Positions 1-13,128 are shown, counted from the first letter of the stretch. The stretch: 64,000 nt of DNA from an uncultured Caulobacterales bacterium (GCA_903858685.1 CAIOJR010000166.1:1-64000); one strand, 5' to 3'. A program made the numbers and translations. The notes: generated by a model not told the origin, from the sequence alone.

Positions 1-182
1 GGCGGGAGTGACCCGCTGATTCAGGCGCATTTGACCCAACTTGAGACGCACAAGGTTCCAGAGCCTTTGCGATGCAAAAGCCCTGCCGATCTGCGTCTGA
101 AGGATGTCGCCAGATTGAGGATGATCCGCCTCTGGCCGGGCCGCCTCGCGTTCGGGCGCTACTCGCCCCGGCGAAGGATCGA
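1..182. other. No gene recognised at left edge
   Basis: This stretch lies between the window edge and the 3' end of the tRNA-Leu gene. The plus-strand frame open across it continues straight through the tRNA, so it is not a credible gene. The minus strand has short open frames with no recognisable product. It could be the tail of a gene outside the window. I see no repeat or terminator in it. Confidence 0.4.
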
Positions 183-267
183 TGGTGCGGTCGAGAAGAC
201 TCGAACTTCCACGGGTTGCCCCACAGCGACCTCAACGCTGCGCGTCTACCAATTCCGCCACGACCGC
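183..267 (-). tRNA. tRNA-Leu (anticodon GAG)
   Basis: Read on the minus strand this folds as a class II tRNA. The acceptor stem GCGGTCG pairs with CGACCGC, followed by the discriminator A, and CCA is encoded in the DNA (reverse complement at 183-185). The D-arm carries GGTAGACGC typical of tRNA-Leu. The anticodon stem AGCG/CGCT closes the loop TTGAGGT, giving anticodon GAG, which reads CUC and CUU. A long variable arm precedes a T-arm with GTTCGAGTC. Length is 85 nt including CCA. No other tRNA was recognised in the window. Confidence 0.95.
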
Positions 268-331
268 TCGCATCGGAGCGCGTGGGTAGCAAAGCTCGCA
301 GCGCTTGTGAAGAGCGCTTACGCTTTTATTC

Positions 332-586
332 TCAGCGAATGCCGCCCGCCATGAAATCATAGACATCGGCAGGGCCTGTCACACAGATGGCGATCCGGTC
401 CTCGTTGATCTGGATTTCACCGCGCGCCACCGGATGATTGTTGGCCAGGATCCAGACCTCTTCGTTTTCGCCGGCGTCCAGAGGGATCACAGCGCCCCGC
501 CCCATGCGCAACAATTGCTGCATGGGCAGCACGCTACGCCCCAGAAGTACGGAAATCTCGACATTGACGGCGTTGACCTGGCTCAC
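332..586 (-). CDS. Small FliN-like (SpoA domain) flagellar switch protein
   Basis: An 84-residue protein that is almost entirely one SpoA (surface presentation of antigens) domain, as in FliN/FliM/YscQ C-ring proteins. Seen: the FliN-like run VNVEISVLLGRSVLPMQQLL followed by VIPLD, then VARGEI and a hydrophobic end. SpoA domains build the flagellar C-ring that switches rotation and engages the export ATPase. I chose the GTG start at 584-586 because GGGAAG lies about 9 nt upstream and the domain begins right after it; the longer frame to 664 runs into lipB's leader. It is divergent from lipB. It could be the main fliN or an accessory copy, since no fliM, fliG or fliF is nearby. Confidence 0.75.
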   Translation of the reverse strand: MSQVNAVNVEISVLLGRSVLPMQQLLRMGRGAVIPLDAGENEEVWILANNHPVARGEIQINEDRIAICVTGPADVYDFMAGGIR

Positions 587-664
587 TGCGTATAACTTCC
601 CTTGGACAAATCGCGGCAGGCAGGGTTTGAGTCGCGCCCTCTGCAGACTTACATTGGCGGGCAC

Positions 665-1390
665 ATGCTTGACCCATTGTTAACCCCCGAACAGGTTCCA
701 CCATTTCATCGCGTGGACCGCCGCCCTGTAGCGTGGGCGCGGTCGAGCGGCTATGTCGACTACCCACAGGCTGTTGCGGCGATGGAGGCGCGGGCGGCCG
801 CGATCGCGAATGGAGACGCACAGGAACTGATCTGGCTGCTGGAGCACCCCCCCATCTACACTGCAGGCGTCTCCGCAAAGAGCGACGATCTGATCCAGCC
901 GGACCGGTTCCCCGTCTATCCGTCAGGTCGCGGCGGACAGTTCACCTATCACGGCCCTGGGCAGCGCGTCGCCTATGTGATGCTGGACCTGCGAGAGCGC
1001 GGCCGCGACGTCCACGGCTTTGTTACGGCTCTGGAGCGTTGGATCATCGGCGCGCTGGACGTGTTCGCGATAAGGGGGGAGATCCGCAAGGACAGGGTCG
1101 GCGTGTGGGTGGAGCGCAAGGCGCCCGGCGCGCCCGCTCGCGAGGACAAGATCGCGGCCATAGGCGTCAAGCTCCGCCGATGGGTCTCCTTCCACGGCGT
1201 GAGCCTGAATGTGGAGCCGGACCTTGGCCATTTTACCGGCATTGTCCCCTGCGGCATAAGGCAGCACGGCGTGACAAGCCTGGTGGACCTTGGCCATACC
1301 GTCACCCTGGATGACGCAGACCAAGCCTTGAAAACCAGTTTTCAGACCGTGTTCGGTCCGGTCGCCGACTCAGCGCCCCCGATTTCCTAA
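665..1390 (+). CDS. lipB: Lipoyl(octanoyl) transferase LipB
   Basis: LipB moves the octanoyl group from acyl carrier protein to a lysine of lipoyl domains (pyruvate and 2-oxoglutarate dehydrogenases, GcvH), the first step of de novo lipoylation in the cytoplasm. The 241-residue protein shows HPPIYTAG (residues 61-68), the [12 protein letters not shown] motif (89-100), the active-site lysine in KIAAIG (Lys162) and the active-site cysteine in VPCG (Cys196), as in Escherichia coli Lys135/Cys169. I chose ATG 665, where similarity to the family begins; a longer reading from 602 adds 21 unmatched residues. Its stop interlocks with that of the convergent DUF805 gene (CTAA at 1387-1390). Confidence 0.93.
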   Translation: MLDPLLTPEQVPPFHRVDRRPVAWARSSGYVDYPQAVAAMEARAAAIANGDAQELIWLLEHPPIYTAGVSAKSDDLIQPDRFPVYPSGRGGQFTYHGPGQRVAYVMLDLRERGRDVHGFVTALERWIIGALDVFAIRGEIRKDRVGVWVERKAPGAPAREDKIAAIGVKLRRWVSFHGVSLNVEPDLGHFTGIVPCGIRQHGVTSLVDLGHTVTLDDADQALKTSFQTVFGPVADSAPPIS

Positions 1391-1794
1391 GCCGTTGCTG
1401 TGGCCTTCTGCGGATTGGCGCCGAAACGATTGGCCCCCTCCTCACCCGGCATCAGGCCAAGCTCCACCACCGACCAGACAATCACCAGCAGAAACAGCGA
1501 ACGCAGGCCCGAGGGTTGCGGCCAGACCATGCCAAAGGCCAAGAGGACCAGCGCGGCCCACCAGCCCGACCGCCCACGATCATGCAGCCGCTTCGACAGG
1601 ACGCAGGCCGAGCTGAACAGAAGGCCCGCATAGAAGAACAGCGCCGTGAGATTTTGCACGATCTGGGGCGCGGCGTTCTCGAACAACAACAGCGCGCCGA
1701 TGATCACCGCCATGGCCACCAGAAAGGGCAGCCGGGGCATGCGCCCGCTGGATGAGAAAAAGAGTAGCCCCCAGTCAAACGGTCCGCCGTTCAT
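1387..1794 (-). CDS. DUF805 family inner-membrane protein
   Basis: A 135-residue protein with about four hydrophobic segments and the DUF805 hallmarks: an N-terminal FxxSGR-like stretch ([12 protein letters not shown]), then [12 protein letters not shown] in the middle, then a C-terminal [12 protein letters not shown]805 proteins (for example E. coli YhaH/YhaI) are small membrane proteins of unknown function, so no role is assigned. Its stop overlaps the lipB stop tail to tail. It starts at ATG 1794 with a GAGG/AGGA-like sequence upstream. The 189 bases from 1795 to 1983, between it and the pccA stop, hold no gene I can support. Confidence 0.85.
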   Translation of the reverse strand: MNGGPFDWGLLFFSSSGRMPRLPFLVAMAVIIGALLLFENAAPQIVQNLTALFFYAGLLFSSACVLSKRLHDRGRSGWWAALVLLAFGMVWPQPSGLRSLFLLVIVWSVVELGLMPGEEGANRFGANPQKATATA

Positions 1795-1983
1795 AAATCC
1801 TGCGCCTCATGATTCCCGACGCCGACGCGCAGGGGTGCAAACGAGAGTTTGTCCGGGAAGACGGAAATCCGGCTTTCCCCATACAACCGACGGCCATCCC
1901 GCCAGAGAGACTCTGGCCGGTTCCATTCGAACCTGACAGATTCTAGGCCCTGACGCGCCGAAGGAAAAGCGGTGTGTGGAAAA

Positions 1984-3975
<1,992 letters not shown>

Positions 3976-4127
3976 GGGCGCGTCTTCCCCCTTAAACCTC
4001 TTCAGCAGGCTGGCGCGCACTGAAGCCGGATTGCGAGTTAGACGCGCCAATCGCGCTTGGCAATCATGACGTTACGGCTTGCCTGCCAAAGTCGCGCAAT
4101 CCGCCGCCCGGGATTTGCACACCGTCG

Positions 4128-5993
4128 CTAAAGGTCGGCGTTCACATCCACCCAGGATGCGCCGGTCTGGGTGATGAAGCAGGGCCGTCCGGCAACGGTC
4201 AGCAAAGCCGCCGTCGCATCGACCTGAGCGGATGTCGGCGAGTGGTATGAGGCGCCAAGGGCGGTCAAACTCGCCGTTGTCACCCCGTCCGTGACGGTGA
4301 ACGCGCCGCTCATTGTCACGGTCGGCGTCGTGCGCATCGTCACCGGATGGGGGCCGCCCAACCTGTAAACCGTCCCTGCCCCGGCTGTGACCCCTGTCCA
4401 GTTCGGCGGCGTTGCGCGATAATAGTAACGCTGGCACATCGAAAGCTCCAGCGAGGCGGGCCGCACCTCGAAAGGCGTGGCGACGAGCCCCGGCTCCAGC
4501 TGGATCGCGGCAAGACCGCGTGTCGCGCTCGCGATCGCTCCGAACTGGAACTCGATACCTATGCCCCCCGTTGCAGACGCCGTCAGGGTCGGCGTCACCG
4601 TGAAGCGGTTCCACCCTGCGGTCAGCGCCGCAAGGGTGAAAGTGTGGGTCTGGGTGCGGGTCGCGACCTGGTCCGGCGTGGCGAACGCATAAAGGTTCAA
4701 GGTGACGGACGCCGCAGCCGATGCATAGATATAGCCGGACAGCGTGACCGGCAGGCCCGCCAGGTCGGCGATCATCGCGCTTTCCACCGAATGGGTGATC
4801 GTCATCCCCTGGTTCGCCGGTCCGCCCGTCATCTGGAGGCTGTTGGGCGCGCCGCTCGGCAGGCCCGACGTCGCCGGCTTGACCGTGCAGACCCCGCCGG
4901 AGGTCAGAGCGGCCCACCGATCCGCCGTGAATTGGCTTGTTGCGCCAGACACGGAGAAGCTGGATCCCCTTTGCCAGATGCGAAACCCGCCATTCACAAT
5001 CCGATTGCGAAATCCCGTCGCCGTGGTTGGCGCAACGGCGGCGCCCTGCGGAAAGCTGACCTGACCCGTAGTGCGGTCAATGATCACGGCCTGGGTCCAG
5101 TTCGCGCCGTCCGGCGACACATTGATGTGAAACTGGTCGTCCGCCGTCAGCCCCATCTCTGCCCGACCGCTGAAATTGTCCTGGAACAGGATGGAAGCCG
5201 TATTGGCGCTGGCCGCCTTGCTGACATAGACGCGCATGTCGCCCGTGCCGCCCGGCGTGGAGACCGGTGTCGCTGCAAGCAGGGCCGAATTGGCGCCGAC
5301 GTTCAGAAGATTGGTCGCGCCTTGCGGGAAACTGACCTGCCCGGACGTACGGTCTATGATCAGAGCCTGTTTCCAGTTGGCGCCGTCCGCAGAGACATTG
5401 ATGTGGAACTGATCATCCACCGTCAGGCCCACCTCCGCCCGAGCGCTGAAATTGTCCTGAAACAGCACCGAGGCCGTATTGGCGGCGCTGGCCTTGCTCA
5501 CATAGATGCGGACATCGCCTGTTCCGCCATATTGCGGCGTCGTCGCCGAAAACAGCGATCCATTGGCGTTGACCGTCAAGGGATTTGACGCACTCGCCGT
5601 GGCCCCGACGCCCAGCAGCGGAATGTTCTGATAGCTGACCGGCGGGGCGATACTGGTCCACCCCGTGGCGGAATTGACCACCACAATCGCTTCATCAACC
5701 AGATAGACCATCATTCCCAGGGGCGCAGGCAGCACGCTCCAGCCGCCCGCCTCGTAACGCATCAGGGTTCCAGCGGCGCGTCCCGCCCAGTCCGCGCCCG
5801 TCGCACCTGCGGGAAGCATCCAGATCTGGCCGTCGCCCGGCACGGCAGGTTCGGCCGCGACCTTGCGGCTCTGGACCGTGGTCTGGACCAGACCATCCAG
5901 CACGGCCATGGCCTGATTGAGCGTGACATATTTCTGCGCCTGGCTGGCCGCCAGATAGGGCAAGGACAGGCGGGGCGTGGCGGTGTTGGACAT
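4128..5993 (-). CDS. Phage/GTA-type spike or tail fibre protein (DUF2793)
   Basis: A 621-residue protein. Residues 1-115 match the DUF2793 pattern (ASQAQKYVTLNQAMAVLD, then DGQIWMLPAGATGADWAG), found in phage and gene-transfer-agent adsorption proteins. Residues about 145-317 are two tandem copies of an 80-85 residue unit with a period of 91 residues. The rest resembles receptor-binding tail modules: NGGFRIWQRG, TADRW, QLEPGLVATPFEVRP and MCQRYYY, which in phage proteins end in carbohydrate-binding domains. No capsid, portal, terminase or lysis gene is nearby, so it is a stand-alone spike: a dispersed GTA gene, a prophage remnant, or a secreted glycan-binding protein. No signal peptide is visible. 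It lies 152 nt from pccA, on the same strand. Confidence 0.75.
   Translation of the reverse strand: MSNTATPRLSLPYLAASQAQKYVTLNQAMAVLDGLVQTTVQSRKVAAEPAVPGDGQIWMLPAGATGADWAGRAAGTLMRYEAGGWSVLPAPLGMMVYLVDEAIVVVNSATGWTSIAPPVSYQNIPLLGVGATASASNPLTVNANGSLFSATTPQYGGTGDVRIYVSKASAANTASVLFQDNFSARAEVGLTVDDQFHINVSADGANWKQALIIDRTSGQVSFPQGATNLLNVGANSALLAATPVSTPGGTGDMRVYVSKAASANTASILFQDNFSGRAEMGLTADDQFHINVSPDGANWTQAVIIDRTTGQVSFPQGAAVAPTTATGFRNRIVNGGFRIWQRGSSFSVSGATSQFTADRWAALTSGGVCTVKPATSGLPSGAPNSLQMTGGPANQGMTITHSVESAMIADLAGLPVTLSGYIYASAAASVTLNLYAFATPDQVATRTQTHTFTLAALTAGWNRFTVTPTLTASATGGIGIEFQFGAIASATRGLAAIQLEPGLVATPFEVRPASLELSMCQRYYYRATPPNWTGVTAGAGTVYRLGGPHPVTMRTTPTVTMSGAFTVTDGVTTASLTALGASYHSPTSAQVDATAALLTVAGRPCFITQTGASWVDVNADL
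5043..5288 (-). repeat. Internal tandem repeat, copy 2, in DUF2793 protein
   Basis: Codes residues 236-317: NSALLAATP, GGTGDMRVYVSKA, ILFQDNFSGRAEMGLT, DDQFHINVS, IIDRTTGQVSFPQGA. It lines up with copy 1 without gaps over the core. The changes are mostly conservative, which suggests duplication followed by drift. Confidence 0.85.
5316..5561 (-). repeat. Internal tandem repeat, copy 1, in DUF2793 protein
   Basis: Codes residues 145-226. It runs from GSLFSATTP through GGTGDVRIYVSKA, VLFQDNFSARAEVGLT, DDQFHINVS and IIDRTSGQVSFPQGA. The second copy follows 273 nt later with about nine in ten residues alike. Confidence 0.85.
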
Positions 5994-6077
5994 GGGGCGC
6001 GGGCCTCTGCAGCGGATGAACTCGTCCGCTCAAGAATGCGCGCGCCCTGCTGGCCGGGGATAAGTTTGCCTCGTCGC

Positions 6078-7085
6078 CTATTGCGCCGCCAGCGCGATGC
6101 GCGGCTTGCGGGTCAGCGCCACCTTGGCCGCCAGTTCCTCCTGCGCCTCTTCATATTCCTTGCGCAGTCGGGCGATCATCTCCGCCACCGGCGGCGCCGA
6201 GGTCACCGCGCCGATGCCCTGCCCGCAGCCCCAGATGTCGCGCCAGGCCTTGGCGTCCTGATTGCCGCCCGAACCGAAATTCATCTTCGACGGATCGCTT
6301 TCCGGCAGATGGTCAGGATCAAGCCCGGCCTTGACGATGGACGGCCGCAGATAGTTGCCATGCACGCCGGTGAAGAGGTTCGAATAGACGATGTCATCGG
6401 CGGAGCTTTCGACGATCATGTCCTTGTAACCCTGCGCTGCATTCGCCTCCTGGGTGGCGATGAAGGCGGAGCCGATATAGGCTAGATCAGCGCCCATGGC
6501 CTGGGCCGCCAGGATGGAGCGACCACAGGCGATCGAGCCGGACAAGGCGACCGGACCGTCAAACCACTGGCGGATTTCCTGGATGAGCGCAAAGGGCGAC
6601 AGGGTGCCGGCGTGCCCGCCCGCGCCCGCGGCTACGGGGATAAGTCCATCGGCGCCCTTTTCCACCGCCTTGTGCGCGAAGCTGTTGGTGATCACGTCAT
6701 GCAGCACCACGCCGCCATAGCTGTGGATGGCCTCATTGACCTCTACCCGCGCGCCGAGCGAGGTGATGATGACCGGCGCCTTGTGCTTGACGCAAAGCTC
6801 CAGATCCTGCTCCAGCCGGTTATTGGTCCGGTGCACGATCTGGTTGACGGCGAAGGGCGCCGACAGCTCGTCCGGATGATCACGATCCCAGGCAGCCAGC
6901 TCTTCAGTGATCTGGTGGAGCCACTCGTCCAGCAGAGAGATGGGGCGCGCGTTCAATGAGGGGAAGGAACCGCAGACGCCCGCCTTGCACTGGGCGATGA
7001 CCAGATCCGGCGTGGAGATGATGAACAGCGGCGAGCCGATCACGGGCAGGCGAAGGCGATCACGAAGGACGGGCGGCAGAGCCAT
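6078..7085 (-). CDS. Nitronate monooxygenase family flavoprotein (NPD)
   Basis: A 335-residue FMN-dependent TIM-barrel enzyme of the 2-nitropropane dioxygenase / nitronate monooxygenase family, which oxidises alkyl nitronates in the cytoplasm. Seen: the N-terminal RLPVIGSPLFIIS strand, the active-site histidine in PVAAGAGGHAG, and the FMN phosphate-binding segment VALSGSIACGRSILAAQAMGADLAYIGS. The start at 7085 has AGGGAGA 5 nt upstream. It is divergent from mutA across a 180-nt gap. The real substrate is unknown; many proteins of this family act on other compounds. A second family member lies at 25484-26443. Confidence 0.8.
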   Translation of the reverse strand: MALPPVLRDRLRLPVIGSPLFIISTPDLVIAQCKAGVCGSFPSLNARPISLLDEWLHQITEELAAWDRDHPDELSAPFAVNQIVHRTNNRLEQDLELCVKHKAPVIITSLGARVEVNEAIHSYGGVVLHDVITNSFAHKAVEKGADGLIPVAAGAGGHAGTLSPFALIQEIRQWFDGPVALSGSIACGRSILAAQAMGADLAYIGSAFIATQEANAAQGYKDMIVESSADDIVYSNLFTGVHGNYLRPSIVKAGLDPDHLPESDPSKMNFGSGGNQDAKAWRDIWGCGQGIGAVTSAPPVAEMIARLRKEYEEAQEELAAKVALTRKPRIALAAQ

Positions 7086-7265
7086 ATTGTCTCCCTGGAC
7101 ACTTGGTTGGTTATGTTGACGCGGTTAAAGCCCGCCAAATCGAGCTTAACAATGCTCAGATATAGACTTTTGGGCAATGCTGACCAAGGGTCAGATGCTT
7201 GACGCCCGGCGCCAACCGGGGGCAAGTCCGGCGCAATTGGGTTCAATTCAGATCGAGAGGCCCTG

Positions 7266-9091
7266 GTGACACTGGCGGCGACCCCTCTGGCCGGAGATTT
7301 CCCGGCCCCGACGCGTGATGCATGGCTGGCGCTGGTGGAAACGGTGTTGAAGGGACAGCCCTTCGACAAGCGACTGGTGAAACTGTCCGCGGACGGCGTC
7401 GCCGTGCAGCCCCTCTACACGGCTGAAAACTCAAGCCCCCCGGCGGGCCCCCTGACAGCGCCGCGCGATCCCGAACGTCCCTGGGACCTGCGCAGCCAGA
7501 TCGCTCATCCCGACCCCGCCACCGCCAACCAGCAGGGGCTGCACGAACTGGAAAACGGCGCGGCCTCTCTTCTGGTCCGCCTCGACCCGACCGGCCAGAC
7601 TGGCGTGGCGGCGACGGACAGTCTGATCTGGCCAGGGTTCTGGACGGCGTCCTGCTCGACCTGGCGCCTGTTGCGCTTGACGCGGGTTATCTCGGTCCGC
7701 AAGCCGCAGACTGGCTGGGAGAGCTAGGCAAGATGGCGCCCCATGCGCCGCTCGCCTTCCACATGGACCCGCTGAGCGCACTGGCCCAGTCCGGCGCAAG
7801 TCCGGGTCCGGTGGAGAGCCATATCATTCTGGCGGCCCAGACCGGCGCGCGCTGGGCGGTCCCCTATGCTCGGGCCAGCCTGTTCCTGGCGTCCGGTCGC
7901 GTCGTGCACGAGGCCGGCGGATCAGAAGGTCAGGAGCTTGGCTTCGCTCTGGCCACCGCCTTGACCTACGCCAAGGCGCTGGTGCGCGCCGGCCTGCCTC
8001 TGGCCGACGCCTTTGGCCGGATCGTGCTGGGCCTGAGCACGGACGAGACCTATTTCTACAGTCTGGCCAAGGTCCGCGCCGCGCGAATCCTGTGGTCGCG
8101 GATGACGGGCGCCTGCGGCGTGACCGTCGAAGCCCGGATCGAGGCCCGCTCTTCGGCGCGAATGCTGTCGCAGCTTGATCCCTGGGTGAACCTGCTGCGC
8201 CTGACCGCCGCAGGCTTCGCGGCCGGCGTGGGCGGCGCCGATGTCGTCACCCTGGCGCCCTTCACCGAGCCTCTGGGCCGCTCCACCGTCTTCGCCCGCC
8301 GTCAGGCGCGCAACACCCAGCTTGTCCTGATGGAAGAGGCGCAGCTGGGTCGCGTGGCCGATCCCGCCGCAGGGGCCTGGTATCTGGAGACCCTGACCGA
8401 CCAGATGGCCCGCTCCGCCTGGGCGGTCTTCCAGAAGATCGAAACTGCGGGCGGCCTGATCGCGGCCCTGTCGGCGGGCGGATTGCAGTCCGAGGTCCTG
8501 TCGGTCCGTCAAAAGCGCGCCGCCGACATCGCCACGCGAAAGGCCGGCCTGATCGGCGTGACGGAGTTCCCGATCCTGACCGACGCCAGGGTCGAACTGG
8601 ACGAGGTTGATCCCTCCGCCTTCGCCAAACCCTCTCCCCGCGTCCAGATGCCGGGGCCGGACGGCCACTGTTCGCCCCTGCCCGCCTGGCGCGCCGCCGA
8701 AGCCTTCGAGGCCCTGCGCGCACGGGCCGTGGCTCTGGGCGGGCCACAAGCCATATTGGCCACGCTCGGGCCGGTGAAGGATCACGCCGCCCGCCTGGGC
8801 TTCTCCACCAACGCCCTGGCCGCCGCCGGGATCGCCGCGACGTCGCGCGCCGCGACCGACATCACCCTGGCGGAGCATCCTCTGGTGGTCATCTGCGGCG
8901 CGGACGAGGCCTATCTGACCGAGGGCGAATCCGCCGCTCGCGCGCTCAAGGCCGCTGGCGCGCGCCGGGTGGTCATAGCCGGCCGGCCATCCAATTCCGA
9001 AGCCCTGAGCGCCGCAGGCGTCGACAGCTTCATCTTTGCGGGCTGCGATCTGCAGGCTGCCCTGGCTTCTGCACTGGAGGTGTTCGCATGA
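7266..9091 (+). pseudogene. mutA: Methylmalonyl-CoA mutase small subunit MutA, frameshifted
   Basis: Together the two frames give about 609 residues of the small, catalytically inactive subunit of heterodimeric methylmalonyl-CoA mutase, which is needed for assembly with MutB. The first frame starts at GTG 7266 (GAGAGG 5 nt upstream) and reads family-like sequence to about 7620, then turns unrelated and stops at 7727. In the next frame the sequence continues correctly from DLARVLDGVLLDLAPVALDA (from 7625). One missing base near 7619-7624 restores a single frame. No promoter or RBS suggests two separate proteins. The C-terminal part has a B12-like fold without the DxHxxG cobalamin ligand, as expected of this subunit. 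A sequencing error, a real mutation or recoding all remain possible. Confidence 0.8.
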
Positions 9092-9467
9092 CCCAGACCT
9101 TCACCACCAAGACCTGGGCGCAGGTCAAGCCCTTCACCGGACGCGTCGCCAGTCAGGACGACGTGACGGCGGAACAGGCGGTCTACGCCCTGTCCGACAC
9201 CTTCAACGGCCAGGCCATCGAGGGCGAGTTCCCCCAACCGGTCATCTGGTATGATGATGACGAGGAATATGGCGCGCTGGTCATCCAGGCCGAGGCGCAC
9301 GACACCGAAGAGGGCGAGACCCTCGAAGTTCTGGGCCTGCTCCTGCCCAATGGCGACACGGTGGTCGCCTTTGCCGATGATGTGGACGAGGTGGACGCCA
9401 CGGATCCCTTCTGGGTCGCGCTGGTCGAGGCCTATGACGACTATGACGACGAAGACGGAGACATGCA

Positions 9468-9471
<4 letters not shown>
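9088..9471 (+). CDS. Small acidic protein between mutA and mutB, unknown
   Basis: A 127-residue, strongly acidic protein I do not recognise. Its start overlaps the mutA stop (ATGA at 9088-9091) and its stop overlaps the mutB start (GTGA at 9468-9471), so all three are very probably translationally coupled. The N-terminal half has Trp, Phe and Pro in a regular pattern ([31 protein letters not shown]); the C-terminal half is compact, then ends in a tail of mostly Asp, Glu and Tyr. No signal peptide, membrane segment or cysteine is visible. Its place inside the mutase operon suggests a role with the mutase, such as assembly or regulation, but that is inference. Confidence 0.75.
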
Positions 9472-11630
<2,159 letters not shown>

Positions 11631-11640
11631 AAGGACACCG

Positions 11641-11675
11641 CCCGCACCTTTCGGCTAGATGGCCGCAGGTGCGGG
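11641..11675. terminator. Stem-loop after mutB, possible terminator
   Basis: CCCGCACCT (11641-11649) pairs with AGGTGCGGG (11667-11675), a perfect 9-bp stem, with a smaller GGC/GCC hairpin inside the loop. It sits between convergent genes mutB and the 11701 gene. There is no T-run on either side, so intrinsic termination is uncertain. Confidence 0.45.
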
Positions 11676-11700
11676 TCTGTGACCGGCGAAAGCGCGAGGA

Positions 11701-12156
11701 TCAGGCGGGCGTCTTCTTCGCGCGCGGCTTGCGCGGCGTGACCGGCTTTTCTGCGGCCCGTTCAGCGACCGGCGCGGGTTCCACGGCCGCCTTTATAACC
11801 GGCTGGATCTCAGCGGGCGCGGCGTCGACTGTGTCTGTCGCAACCGGGTCCGGCGTTTCAACAGGCAGATCGGCGACGGCTTCAAGCGCCGATATCTCAT
11901 CCTTGGCCAGCGCCGTTGTGTCTTCCACGACGCTCATCTCGGCCCCAATCAGCTTGGCCGCCCGTGTCGACGGCCTGGCGCCCATCGTGGCGGCGACCGC
12001 CTCGTTCACCGCAGTCTGACGCGCCAGACTGGCCAGCCACCAATAGGCCATGCCGGTCGTCGCGGCGGCGAAAAAGGTCGGCCAGAGCGGTGAGACCAGT
12101 CCCACGGACAGATTCATGACCCGTGTAGGGTCGACAGACTTCTGATCAATCCACAT
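11701..12156 (-). CDS. Hypothetical single-pass protein with Ala/Pro-rich basic tail
   Basis: A 151-residue protein I do not recognise. The first 50 residues (MWIDQKSVDPTRVMNLSVG onward) include a hydrophobic stretch (LVSPLWPTFFAAATTGMAYW) that could be a membrane or amphipathic segment, followed by an alpha-helical region. The second half is rich in Ala, Pro, Glu and Val and ends in a basic Pro-Arg-Lys-rich tail (PRKPRAKKTPA). Phasin-like or nucleoid-associated proteins often have such tails, but no family can be claimed. I chose ATG 12156, which has GAGG about 5 nt upstream; the frame is open to 12228 without a better RBS. Confidence 0.6.
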   Translation of the reverse strand: MWIDQKSVDPTRVMNLSVGLVSPLWPTFFAAATTGMAYWWLASLARQTAVNEAVAATMGARPSTRAAKLIGAEMSVVEDTTALAKDEISALEAVADLPVETPDPVATDTVDAAPAEIQPVIKAAVEPAPVAERAAEKPVTPRKPRAKKTPA

Positions 12157-12282
12157 GTGCGCCTCATTGTTTGTCGCAAGAAGGAATGACGACGAAATAT
12201 TGTGCGACGCAACATAACACAGCGCCAATCCTCTCGCATCTGCGAAATCGCAAATTCACGCCATGGCTCTACGCGGCTCAAA

Positions 12283-13128
12283 TCAGGCCCTGAAAGAGGT
12301 CACCCGGGCCAGGGCGCCCGCCTCCCCCAGATGGGTCGCCACCCAGTCGCAGACGGCCTGAGCCTGAGGCGCCACGCCGGTCTCCCCCAGCAGGATGAGG
12401 GCCGTTCCGTTCATTTTCATCGGATTGATCAGGGGCCGCAGCCGCGCCTGCGCCACCAGCCCGCGCCCCTCGGCGAAGGGCTCCAGTCGACGCAAAAGAC
12501 TGTCAAAGGTCTCCAGATCCTTGATCGGCGCCCAGATGGCGACGACGGGCCGGGGCCGCCTCTGCAAAAGCTGGCGCGCGGTCTCCACCAGACGGTCATA
12601 ATCGTCGCCCCGCTCGAACGGCGGATCGATCAGGACCAGCAGTCGCCGCGCCGGATCCATCCTCAAACCCTGCACCGTCTCATAGCCGTCGCTCTGGCTG
12701 GCGGTCCCGTCCGGGCCGTCCGTCCGGCGCAGCTTGCGCAGGGTCTCGCTCAGGGTGCGCGCATCGTCGGGGCGCAATTCGCAACCCAGATAACGGTCAT
12801 TGCACCCCAGAGCGCCCATGCAAAGGGCGGGCGAGCCGGGATAGAGCCGGATGGGGCCGCCTTTGTTCAGCGCGCTCGTCTGGGCGATCAGGGGCGCAAA
12901 GGCGGCTGGCGTTTCGGCGTTCGCCATCAGCCGCAATATGCCTGCCGCCGCCTCGCCCGACCGTGTCGCCTCCTCGCCCAGAAGATCATAGACCCCCGCC
13001 CCCGCATGGGTGTCCACCACGCTGACCGGCTGGCCCTGCGCCTTCAGTTCCGCAATCAGGGCCAATAGCAGGGCGTGCTTGATCAGGTCGGCGAAATTGC
13101 CGGCATGATAGTGGTGGCGGTAGTTCAT
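12283..13128 (-). CDS. rlmJ: 23S rRNA (adenine2030-N6)-methyltransferase RlmJ
   Basis: Methylates N6 of A2030 in 23S rRNA with S-adenosylmethionine. The 281-residue protein begins with the family signature MNYRHHYHAGNFADLIKHA, continues with a SAM-binding loop VVDTHAGAGVYD, and carries the catalytic DPPFE motif (IDPPFERGDDYD). The C-terminal MNGTALILL region is also typical. Length matches E. coli RlmJ (280). It is divergent from the aldo/keto reductase at 13210 and shares the 80-nt gap with it. Confidence 0.93.
   Translation of the reverse strand: MNYRHHYHAGNFADLIKHALLLALIAELKAQGQPVSVVDTHAGAGVYDLLGEEATRSGEAAAGILRLMANAETPAAFAPLIAQTSALNKGGPIRLYPGSPALCMGALGCNDRYLGCELRPDDARTLSETLRKLRRTDGPDGTASQSDGYETVQGLRMDPARRLLVLIDPPFERGDDYDRLVETARQLLQRRPRPVVAIWAPIKDLETFDSLLRRLEPFAEGRGLVAQARLRPLINPMKMNGTALILLGETGVAPQAQAVCDWVATHLGEAGALARVTSFRA

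Noticed and set aside
31-354. Open frames over the left edge
   Set aside because: They run through the tRNA-Leu gene in the wrong orientation, with no family similarity.
7733-9091. Second mutA frame as an independent gene
   Set aside because: Its ATG has no RBS and it begins mid-domain; the upstream frame supplies the missing N-terminal part, so a frameshift is the better reading.
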